Shown: piece after piece, positions 6,948 to 13,393 of the stretch | Numbering within the stretch: position 1 is the first letter of the stretch | Layout: every line of letters begins with the position of its first letter | Source: DASUAO01 sp046484625 | GTDB lineage: Bacteria; Actinomycetota; Acidimicrobiia; IMCC26256; PALSA-555 | Direction: 5' to 3' | DNA length: 26,959 bases | Assembly (NCBI GenBank): GCA_046484625.1 | Contig: JAWOIO010000011.1 | Location: 1-26,959, forward strand | Position numbers and translations under genes: made by a program | The notes under the pieces: generated by a model | Told to the model about the DNA's origin: nothing | Database searches by the model: none | Seen by the model: only the letters and a program-made list of their open reading frames with translations

Positions 6948-8074
6948 CGGCGCGGGTCGATCGTGGCGAGCGCCTCCACCAGCGCGTCGATCTGCGCGTC
7001 GGTGTGCGCGGCCGACAGTGCGACCCGCAGTCGCGACGAGCCCGGTGCGACCGTGGGCGGACGGATCGCGGGGACCAGCATCCCCCGATCGAGGAGGGCC
7101 TCCGACGCCGCGACCGTTGCCGCTTCGTCCCCGATGACGATCGGCACGATCGGCGACGGATGGCCCGGACGGACCCGCTCCACGTGCCCCTGCAACCGCG
7201 CTCGGAGTCGTCGGCCCTCGTCCGAGCGCACCACCTCGACGGCCGCCAGCGCGGCCGCGGCGTCGGCCGGGGTGGACGCCGTGGTGAAGATGTAGGAGCG
7301 AGCCCGGTTGACGACCAGGTCGGCGAACGGCTCCGAGGTCGCCGCGAACCCCCCGAGGGAGCCGAGCGTCTTCGACAGCGTGCCGATGCGGACCAGGTCG
7401 AGTTCGGGGAGTCGGTCGGCGAGGTCCGCCAGGTCGGGCCCGAGCACGGCGTGGGCCTCGTCGAGGACGAGCAGTGCGCCGTGCTCGGCGCAGATGGCGG
7501 CGAGGTCTTCGACGGGCGCGACGTCGCCGTCCATGGAGAAGACCGTGTCCGTCACGACGATCGCGCGCGCACGGTCGGACGCCGCCAGGACCGCGTCGAC
7601 GTGGTCGGGGTCGGCGTGGCGGGCGATCTCGACGGACGACCGGCTCAGCCGGCAGCCGTCGATGATGGATGCGTGGTTCAGCTCGTCGGACACGACGAGC
7701 ACGTCGGGTCCGCCGAACGTGGTGAGGACGCCCAGGTTCGCCGCGAACCCGGTGGGGAACAGGACCGCGCGCGGCATCCGCTTCCAGGCCGCGAGCGCGG
7801 CCTCGAGGTCGCTGTGCACCGGGCGGGAGCCGACGATCAGCCGCGCCGAGCCCGATCCGGCACCCCAGCGGTCGAGCGCGGCGCGTGCCGCCGCGACCAC
7901 CGCGGGGTGTTGCGTCAGACCGAGGTAGTCGTTGGACGCGAAGGAGACGACCGGGCGGTCGTCGGGCGCGAGCTTTCCTTCGGGCCCGGCCGCGTCGAGG
8001 TCGCGCGGCGCCCGCCACTGCCCCGCGCGCCGGATGTCGCGGCGTTGGTGCTCGGCCCACTCCCGCCAGGTCAT
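6944..8074 (-). CDS. bioF: 8-amino-7-oxononanoate synthase
   Basis: This 376-residue PLP enzyme is an alpha-oxoamine synthase. It condenses pimeloyl-ACP or -CoA with alanine to give 8-amino-7-oxononanoate. Family residues seen: SNDYLGL (47-53), GSGSARLIVG (73-82), SDELNHASIIDG with the ring-stacking H134, DEAHAVLG with D205 and H208, and the Schiff-base lysine K235 in GTLSKTLGSLGG. It is coupled by ATGA overlaps to bioA upstream and bioD downstream. Its amino donor is alanine, the substrate of the nearby alanine dehydrogenase, though that need not imply a regulatory link. Confidence 0.95.
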   Translation of the reverse strand: MTWREWAEHQRRDIRRAGQWRAPRDLDAAGPEGKLAPDDRPVVSFASNDYLGLTQHPAVVAAARAALDRWGAGSGSARLIVGSRPVHSDLEAALAAWKRMPRAVLFPTGFAANLGVLTTFGGPDVLVVSDELNHASIIDGCRLSRSSVEIARHADPDHVDAVLAASDRARAIVVTDTVFSMDGDVAPVEDLAAICAEHGALLVLDEAHAVLGPDLADLADRLPELDLVRIGTLSKTLGSLGGFAATSEPFADLVVNRARSYIFTTASTPADAAAALAAVEVVRSDEGRRLRARLQGHVERVRPGHPSPIVPIVIGDEAATVAASEALLDRGMLVPAIRPPTVAPGSSRLRVALSAAHTDAQIDALVEALATIDPRR

Positions 8075-9369
8075 GGCGCGTCCGTCAGCGTGTCGAGCGA
8101 GTCCACGAGCACCTCGACGATGCGGTCGATCTCCGCGGCGGTGATCGTGAGCGGGGGCATGAGCACCACGACGTCGCCCAGGGGGCGGAGCAACACTCCG
8201 CGCTGGACCGCAGCCGCGCAGGCACGCCGGCCCCATCGGAGGCCGTCGCGCGGCGGGGCGAGCTCGACGCCACCCATGAGGCCCTGGAGCCGCACCTGGG
8301 CGACGGCCGGGTGCTGCCGCACGCGTGCCTCGAGCGCGGCAGCCAGCTGCGCGGACCGGGCGCGCACGTTGTCGAGCACCGTGCCGTCGGCGAGCAGCTC
8401 GAGATGGCGCACCGCCACCGCGCACGCGAGTGCGTTCCCGCTGTAGGAGTGCCCGTGATAGAGGGTCCGCTCCGAGAGGTCGGGGCCGAGGAACGCCGAG
8501 AACACGCGACCGCTCGCGACCGTCGCCGACTGGGCCACGTATCCGGCGGTGAGCCCCTTCCCGAGCACGAGGAGGTCGGGGCGCAACCCGCACTGCTCGG
8601 AGGCGAAGAGCGTTCCGGTGCGGCCGAACCCGGTCGCGACCTCGTCGCAGATGAGCAGGACGTCGTGCTCGCGACACGCGACGCCGAGTCGCTCGAGGCC
8701 ATCGGGATCGCCGAGCTGCATCCCGGCCGCGCCCTGCACGAGCGGCTCGACGATCACCGCGGCCAAGCTGCCGGCGTGGGCCGCGACCATCGCGATCGCG
8801 TTGTCGAAGCACGCGAGGTCGCCGAACTCCGGCGCGCGCAGGACAGGGAATCGCAACGGGTCGAACAGGTCGGTCCCGAACCCGCCGGCCCCGACGGAGA
8901 GCGCTCCGATCGTGTCGCCGTGGTACGCACCGCCGAACGCAAGAAAGGTGGTCCGGCCCTCGATGCCGCGGTTCGCCCAGTACTGGAATGCGATCTTCAG
9001 GGCCTGCTCGACGGCCGATGCACCGTCGGAGGCGAAGAGGAAGTGGGGCTCGTCGACCGGGACCAGGGGCGCGAGCGCCTCGGCGAGCTCGATGACGACG
9101 CGGTTGCCGTTGCCGAGCATCGTCGAATGGCCCCCACGCGAGAGCTGCTCCCGCACCGCGTCGTCGAGCTCGGGGACGCAATGACCGAGGGTGTTCACCC
9201 ACAGCGACGAGATCGCATCGAGGTAGCGCTTCCCGTCGACGTCGATCAGCTCGTGGCCCTCGGCGCGCTCGACGATGATCGGAGCGCTCTCCGTGTAGCA
9301 GGACATCTGCGTGAACCCGTGCCAGACGACGTCGGCGTCACGCCGGGCCCACACCGGTGCTGCATCCAT
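8071..9369 (-). CDS. bioA: Adenosylmethionine-8-amino-7-oxononanoate aminotransferase
   Basis: This 432-residue class III aminotransferase uses S-adenosylmethionine as amino donor to make 7,8-diaminopelargonate. It shows the BioA pattern DAISSLWVNTLGH near residues 51-63, the cofactor motifs SDGASA (114-119) and AYHGDT (148-153), the aspartate D242 in CDEVATGFGR and the Schiff-base lysine K271 in LGKGLTAGY. It is first in the bioAFD operon. ATG 9369 lies one base from a perfect inverted repeat whose CATCAT core is 6 nt upstream, so a leaderless start is plausible. bioB and the pimelate genes (bioC/bioH/bioI/bioW) are not in the window and must lie elsewhere if the pathway is complete. Confidence 0.93.
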   Translation of the reverse strand: MDAAPVWARRDADVVWHGFTQMSCYTESAPIIVERAEGHELIDVDGKRYLDAISSLWVNTLGHCVPELDDAVREQLSRGGHSTMLGNGNRVVIELAEALAPLVPVDEPHFLFASDGASAVEQALKIAFQYWANRGIEGRTTFLAFGGAYHGDTIGALSVGAGGFGTDLFDPLRFPVLRAPEFGDLACFDNAIAMVAAHAGSLAAVIVEPLVQGAAGMQLGDPDGLERLGVACREHDVLLICDEVATGFGRTGTLFASEQCGLRPDLLVLGKGLTAGYVAQSATVASGRVFSAFLGPDLSERTLYHGHSYSGNALACAVAVRHLELLADGTVLDNVRARSAQLAAALEARVRQHPAVAQVRLQGLMGGVELAPPRDGLRWGRRACAAAVQRGVLLRPLGDVVVLMPPLTITAAEIDRIVEVLVDSLDTLTDAP

Positions 9370-9370
9370 C

Positions 9371-9385
9371 GCGCCATGATGGCGC
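9371..9385. promoter_or_regulatory. Perfect inverted repeat at the bioA start
   Basis: GCGCCAT-G-ATGGCGC has 7-bp arms around a single base, one base upstream of the bioA ATG. Its central CATCAT on the minus strand is 6 nt before the start codon and could be a -10 element, so the palindrome may be an operator overlapping the promoter. It does not match the BioQ or BirA operators I know. Confidence 0.45.
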
Positions 9386-9422
9386 GGACGTCACCGGATC
9401 GCCCGAGTGCCGCGCGCCGAGG

Positions 9423-9437
9423 TGCCATGATGCGCCC
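9423..9437. promoter_or_regulatory. Second, imperfect copy of the bioA palindrome near the thiolase-like gene
   Basis: GTGCCATGATGCGCC resembles the palindrome 52 bp to the left with degraded outer arms. CATGAT (9426-9431) lies 9 nt before ATG 9441 and could be a -10 box for the plus-strand cassette. Confidence 0.35.
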
Positions 9438-9440
9438 CGT

Positions 9441-10652
9441 ATGAGCCTCCGGGACCAGGCCGCGGTCGTCGGCGTGGGCGCGACGCCGTACTACAAGCGT
9501 GGGCGCTCCCTTCCGCAGACGCCGTTCGAGATGGCGGGCAAGGCGATGCTCGGGGCGCTGGAGGACGCCGGCCTTGCGGTCGCCGACGTCGACGGGCTCG
9601 CCCTCTACTCCTTCGGCCTCGGTGGCGACACCTCGCTCTTCGCCCAGGTCATGGGGATCCCGGAGCTGCGGTTCACCGCGATGCTCACCGGGGGTGGGGG
9701 TGGCGCGGCCGGATCGGTCGGGCTCGGCGCGGCGGCGATCGCCTCGGGGATGGCGACGTGCGTGGTGAGCCTGATGACGCTCCAGCAGGCCGCGAACCGC
9801 TTCGGCGCCTCGTACGCCCCGAAGGGGAAGGGCAAGCCGGGCGCGCAGTACTCCGCACCGCCGTCTCCCGAGGGCAACTTCATCCAGCCCGCAGGGCTGA
9901 TGGGTCCGGGGCAGATGTTCGCGGTCCTCGCCCAGCGTCACATGCACCTCTACGGGACCTCACGCGAGCACTTCGCCGAGGTGGCGATCTCGACGCGCGA
10001 GAACGCCCGCCGACGGGATACGTCGATCATGCGGGAGGAGCTGACCCTCGACGACTACTTCTCCGCGCGCATGATCGCCGACCCGCTCTGCCTGTTCGAC
10101 TTCTGCCTCGAGTGCGACGGCGCGGTCGCCGTGGTCACCACGACCGCCGAGCGGGCGCGCGACCTCCGGCACCCACCGGCGTACGTGCGCGCCTCGGCGC
10201 ACGGTGGCAACGGGCGGTGGGGCCAGGCGATCACGTGGATGGGGATGCCCGACGACGAGTTCGCGTCGTCGGGGCACCGACCGGTCGCGGAACGGCTCTG
10301 GGCGATGGCGGGGAGCGGACCGTCCGACGTCGACGTCGCCCTCCTCTACGACCACTTCTCCCCGATGGTCCTCATGCAGCTCGAGGACTACGGGTTCTGC
10401 GGCATCGGCGAGGCGGGCCCGTTCGTGGCCGACGGCAACATCCGGTGGCCGAACGGCTCACTGCCGGTGAACACGCACGGGGGCAACCTTTCCGAGGCCT
10501 ACATCATCGGGATGACCCACGTGAAGGAGGCGGTGGAGCAGATCCGCGGCACCGCCGTCAACCAGGTCGCCGGTGCCGAGGTCGCGCTCGTCACGGGGGG
10601 CCCGGCGTCGATCCCCGTGTCCTCGCTGCTCCTCGCGGGTGCACCGTCGTGA
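9441..10652 (+). CDS. Thiolase-like lipid-transfer/aldolase family protein (Ltp2/SCP-x type)
   Basis: This 403-residue thiolase-fold protein begins RDQAAVVGVGATPYYKRG and ends with the diagnostic LPVNTHGGNLSEAYIIGMTH. The classical thiolase cysteine region is replaced by TGGGGGAAGSVG, with no cysteine, so it is unlikely to do thiolytic or Claisen chemistry. Related Ltp2-type enzymes act as retro-aldolases on acyl-CoA side chains, for example of steroids, together with a DUF35 protein. That partner is the next gene, joined by a GTGA overlap. The tyrosine in LLYDHFSPM lies in a conserved block of the family. No RBS is obvious; CATGAT 9 nt upstream suggests a near-leaderless start. The substrate is unknown, since no steroid genes are adjacent. 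Confidence 0.82.
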   Translation: MSLRDQAAVVGVGATPYYKRGRSLPQTPFEMAGKAMLGALEDAGLAVADVDGLALYSFGLGGDTSLFAQVMGIPELRFTAMLTGGGGGAAGSVGLGAAAIASGMATCVVSLMTLQQAANRFGASYAPKGKGKPGAQYSAPPSPEGNFIQPAGLMGPGQMFAVLAQRHMHLYGTSREHFAEVAISTRENARRRDTSIMREELTLDDYFSARMIADPLCLFDFCLECDGAVAVVTTTAERARDLRHPPAYVRASAHGGNGRWGQAITWMGMPDDEFASSGHRPVAERLWAMAGSGPSDVDVALLYDHFSPMVLMQLEDYGFCGIGEAGPFVADGNIRWPNGSLPVNTHGGNLSEAYIIGMTHVKEAVEQIRGTAVNQVAGAEVALVTGGPASIPVSSLLLAGAPS

Positions 10653-11110
10653 GCCCGGGCGCGGAGCTCGAAGCCCGGCTGCCGCCGGAGGAGCTCATCC
10701 ACCTCACGCCCGACGTCTTCACGCAGCCCTTCTGGGACGCCGCCGCGGAACACCGGCTCGTGGTGCCGCGGTGCACGGCGTGCGGGACGTTCCGGCTCCC
10801 GCCGAGCGCCTTCTGCTGGACGTGCCAGGCCCAGGAGGTGGAGTGGGTGGAGCACGACGGTGCAGGGAGCGTCTACAGCTTCACGATCGTCCAGCACCCG
10901 CTGATGCCCGAGCTGAGCGACTCGGTGCCCTACGTCCCCGCGGTCGTCGAGCTGCCGGGGACGAACGGCTGTCGCCTCGTCGGGGCGTTGCAGCAGGTCA
11001 GGCTCGACGAGGTGCGGATCGGCCTCCCGGTCGAGCTCGTCTGGCGGGACGTGCATGAGGGGACGACCGTCCCGACCTTCCGACCGGGTCGGGACGCGGG
11101 GACCGGATGA
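10649..11110 (+). CDS. DUF35 OB-fold/zinc-ribbon acyl-CoA-associated protein
   Basis: This 153-residue protein begins with an N-terminal helix (TQPFWDAAAEHRLVVPRC), followed by a rubredoxin-like zinc ribbon with Cys42, Cys45, Cys56 and Cys59 (C-x2-C-x10-C-x2-C). An OB-fold follows, with GAGSVYSFTIVQHP, PYVPAVVELP and R-x-G-x-P-V-E-L. DUF35 proteins form complexes with thiolase-like partners and help bind acyl-CoA substrates. GTG 10649 overlaps the preceding stop by 4 bp and its own stop overlaps the next ATG (ATGA), so three proteins are translationally coupled. Length and motif order are complete. Confidence 0.88.
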   Translation: MSPGAELEARLPPEELIHLTPDVFTQPFWDAAAEHRLVVPRCTACGTFRLPPSAFCWTCQAQEVEWVEHDGAGSVYSFTIVQHPLMPELSDSVPYVPAVVELPGTNGCRLVGALQQVRLDEVRIGLPVELVWRDVHEGTTVPTFRPGRDAGTG

Positions 11111-12015
11111 GCCTGTCGGGGGCCAAGATCCTGGTGACCGGGCCGACCGGGCAGGTGGCGCTGCCGCTGACCCTCGGGCTCGCGGCCGACAACGACCTGT
11201 GGGGTGTCGCCCGGTTCCGCGACACGGCCGCGCGCGAGCGTCTCGAGGCGGCCGGCGTGACCTGCGTGACGGCCGACCTCGCGACGACGGACTTCTCCGA
11301 CGTGCCGACCGACTTCGACTACGTGCTCAACCTCGCAGTCGCCAAGGGCAACGACACGGACTGGGACCGCGACTTCGCGGCGAACGGCGAGTCGATCGCG
11401 CTCCTCGTCGCGCGCACGATGCCGAAGGCGCTGCTCCACTGCTCGTCGACCGCGGTGTACCAGCACGTCGGACCGCAGCACGCGCTCGTCGAGACCGATC
11501 CACTGGGCGACAACCACCGCGCGATGTTCCCCACCTACAGCCTCGCCAAGATCGCGGCCGAGGTCGTCGCGCGCGCCGCCGCGCGTGAGCACGGTGTCCC
11601 GACGACCATCGCCCGCCTCAACGTGCCCTATGGAGACAACGGCGGTTGGCCGGGCTGGCACCTCGAGTTCATGCTCGCCGGGCATCCGATCGCGCTCCAT
11701 CCCGATCGCCCCAACCTCTTCGACCCGATCCACGACGACGACATCCTGCGGACGGTGCCCGGCCTCCTCGACGCGGCAAGCGTCCCGGCGACGATCGTGA
11801 ACTGGGGCGGGCCGTCGGCATCGATCGAGGAGTGGTGCGCGTTCCTCGGCGAGCTGACCGGGCTCGTGCCGACGTTCGAGGAGACCGCGACCACGATCGG
11901 CAGCGTGCACGTGGACCTCACGAAGATGGCGGCCCTCGTCGGGGAGGCACGCGTGGGCTGGCAGGACGGGATGCGTCGGATGGTCGAGGCACGCCACCCG
12001 GAGCTCCTCGCGTGA
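11107..12015 (+). CDS. NAD(P)-dependent epimerase/dehydratase (extended SDR)
   Basis: This 302-residue extended short-chain dehydrogenase has the cofactor motif LVTGPTGQVA (9-18), S113/S114 in HCSSTAVY and the catalytic pair Y144-x3-K148 in TYSLAK. RLNVPYGDNG and DPIHDDDI correspond to substrate-domain blocks of nucleotide-sugar-epimerase-like enzymes. The second glycine of the classical GxxGxxG is followed by Q-V-A, so the third glycine is replaced. It is third in the thiolase-like/DUF35/SDR cassette, ATG overlapping the DUF35 stop, and may reduce or oxidise the carbonyl made or consumed by the aldolase-like complex. That role is inference from coupling only. Confidence 0.85.
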   Translation: MSLSGAKILVTGPTGQVALPLTLGLAADNDLWGVARFRDTAARERLEAAGVTCVTADLATTDFSDVPTDFDYVLNLAVAKGNDTDWDRDFAANGESIALLVARTMPKALLHCSSTAVYQHVGPQHALVETDPLGDNHRAMFPTYSLAKIAAEVVARAAAREHGVPTTIARLNVPYGDNGGWPGWHLEFMLAGHPIALHPDRPNLFDPIHDDDILRTVPGLLDAASVPATIVNWGGPSASIEEWCAFLGELTGLVPTFEETATTIGSVHVDLTKMAALVGEARVGWQDGMRRMVEARHPELLA

Positions 12016-12034
12016 GCGGCGGCGACGTCGTCCT

Positions 12035-12109
12035 ACCGGCAACTTCATCGACGCGTCGACCGCGCTCGCCTGGGGTCTGGTCAACCACGTCGTGCCCGTC
12101 GCGCACCGG
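12035..12109 (+). pseudogene. Remnant of an enoyl-CoA hydratase gene
   Basis: In one plus-strand frame the sequence reads TGNFIDASTALAWGLVNHVV followed by PVAH. This matches the conserved C-terminal half of enoyl-CoA hydratase/isomerases, where T-G-x-x-x-x-A-x-x-A-x-x-x-G-L-V-N-x-V-V-P precedes the terminal helices. Neither the oxyanion-hole region before it nor the C-terminal helices after it are present. The fragment lies in a 192-bp gap after the epimerase and looks like what is left after two deletions. Several mutually reinforcing matches over 24 residues make chance unlikely. Confidence 0.6.
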
Positions 12110-12164
12110 CGGCCGCGACCGAGGTGCCCGAGATCGAGGTCGGCCACATCGAGACCCGCTCGCC

Positions 12165-12200
12165 GAGACCTGAGCCCCGAGCGCCGGCTCGCACGGTCTC
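12165..12200. terminator. Hairpin 3' of the unknown minus-strand gene
   Basis: GAGACC (12165-12170) pairs with GGTCTC (12195-12200), and inside it GAGC (12179-12182) pairs with GCTC (12187-12190). It sits 8 bp beyond the stop of the 12208-13323 gene. No T-tract follows on that strand, so terminator function is only possible. Confidence 0.3.
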
Positions 12201-12207
12201 CCTCTCG

Positions 12208-13323
12208 TCAGGGGGCGCCGTCGAGGACGCCCGTGAGCCCGTACTTCGGGAACTCGCCCAGGAACATGTACTCGTGCAGGCCGTAGCCGACGTCGCCGGT
12301 GCTCGTCTCGAAGCGGGAGGCCGCGTCGACGATCCCGTAGAAGCGGTCGGCGTCGCGCTCGACATCGAGGGCGACCCCCTGCACGACGACGTCCGGACCG
12401 TGGTACATCCCGTGCTTCCAGTCGGGCTCCGGTGCGTATCCCGTGCCGATGCCGATGTGGGACTCGATGAGCGGTGTGACCTCGATCGTCAGCGGGCCAT
12501 CGGGGGCGTGCGGGAACGACAGCGCGCTCCGACGGAGCCGCCGCGTCCCCGGGATGAACTCGTGGTCGTGCTCGGGTCGACCGAGGTGCTCCACCGGGCG
12601 CGCCGGGTCGCACCAGATCCGCTTGGCTGTCTCGAGGTCGCGCGACCCGTCGGGCTTCTCGGAGCACATGTAGACGATCGAGTAGTCGTCGAACTGGATC
12701 GGGTCGTAGTTCCACATGCTCATGGCGAACGGGCCCTCCGCGAGGATCCCGGGCGGCTCGGGCTCGCCGACCGGCCGGACCCCCCACGATCGGTCGCGGG
12801 TCCCCTTCCACTGCGGACCGTCGACGTCGATCCGGTCCCCGTCGACCACGATGTGGCCGGCCCAGAACCCGGTCTGCGCGAAGCGCTGCGTGTCGAACGT
12901 GATGCGTTCCATCTGACGGATGTAGTGCCGCGGTTCGAGCAGCGGCGCGATCGAGCCGGTGAAGGTCAGGTCGAACGACACGCCGTGCTCGTTGGGCTCG
13001 AGGACGAACCGAACCCGTTTCAGCCCCTCGATCACCTGGAGTGAGAACGGGCCGACGCGCGTGTCCATCCGGTCGATGCCGAGTGGGCACGACGCCCGGA
13101 CGACGCGGTGCTCCGTGCCCCGCCGCACCAGCACGAAGGCGTCCTGGACGGAGAGGTTCGGGTACTGACCGAAGCCCGTGATCAGCATCACGTCGCCGGT
13201 CGAGTCGTGGAGCATGTTGTAGTACCGGTCGTAGAAGTTGCGGTCACTCGTCGCGGGGTGCCGGAGCACCTCGGCGGTCTGGTGGATCGGGTAGTCGTCG
13301 AACGGTGAGAGCGGCGAAGTCAT
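12208..13323 (-). CDS. Conserved actinobacterial protein of unknown function (lipocalin/AttH-like?)
   Basis: This 371-residue soluble protein has no signal peptide or membrane segment. It is rich in beta-strand patterns with many aromatic and acidic residues: FYDRYYNMLHDSTGDVMLITG near residues 29-49, HYIRQMERITFDTQRF in the middle, WKGTRDRSWGVRP, and a C-terminal GYGLHEYMFLGEFPKYGLTG. The W-x-x-S-W-G-x-R block recalls the two-lobed lipocalin-like AttH/CrtC group and the DUF7064-type proteins found beside lipid-metabolism genes; I cannot confirm membership. ATG 13323 has GGAG 5 nt upstream. It is alone on its strand, divergent from the antiporter. Real coding is supported by full-length codon bias and the sensible RBS. 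Confidence 0.75.
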   Translation of the reverse strand: MTSPLSPFDDYPIHQTAEVLRHPATSDRNFYDRYYNMLHDSTGDVMLITGFGQYPNLSVQDAFVLVRRGTEHRVVRASCPLGIDRMDTRVGPFSLQVIEGLKRVRFVLEPNEHGVSFDLTFTGSIAPLLEPRHYIRQMERITFDTQRFAQTGFWAGHIVVDGDRIDVDGPQWKGTRDRSWGVRPVGEPEPPGILAEGPFAMSMWNYDPIQFDDYSIVYMCSEKPDGSRDLETAKRIWCDPARPVEHLGRPEHDHEFIPGTRRLRRSALSFPHAPDGPLTIEVTPLIESHIGIGTGYAPEPDWKHGMYHGPDVVVQGVALDVERDADRFYGIVDAASRFETSTGDVGYGLHEYMFLGEFPKYGLTGVLDGAP

Positions 13324-13377
13324 GGGTTCTCCGAGTCGGGTTCGGGTCCCGGGAGTCTGACAGAGGTCGCGAGCCGG

Positions 13378-13383
13378 TATCGT
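13378..13383 (+). promoter_or_regulatory. -10 element upstream of the antiporter
   Basis: TATCGT is followed by 10 nt and ATG 13394, implying a very short or absent 5' leader. No Shine-Dalgarno sequence is present in the interval. Confidence 0.4.
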
Positions 13384-13393
13384 CTCGCACTTC

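Noticed and set aside
2983..9369. The class III aminotransferase 2983-4389 as a second bioA
   Set aside because: Its sequence (HLWMHF, CRADDRGDPV) is of the omega-amine type, and a proper bioA sits with bioF and bioD.
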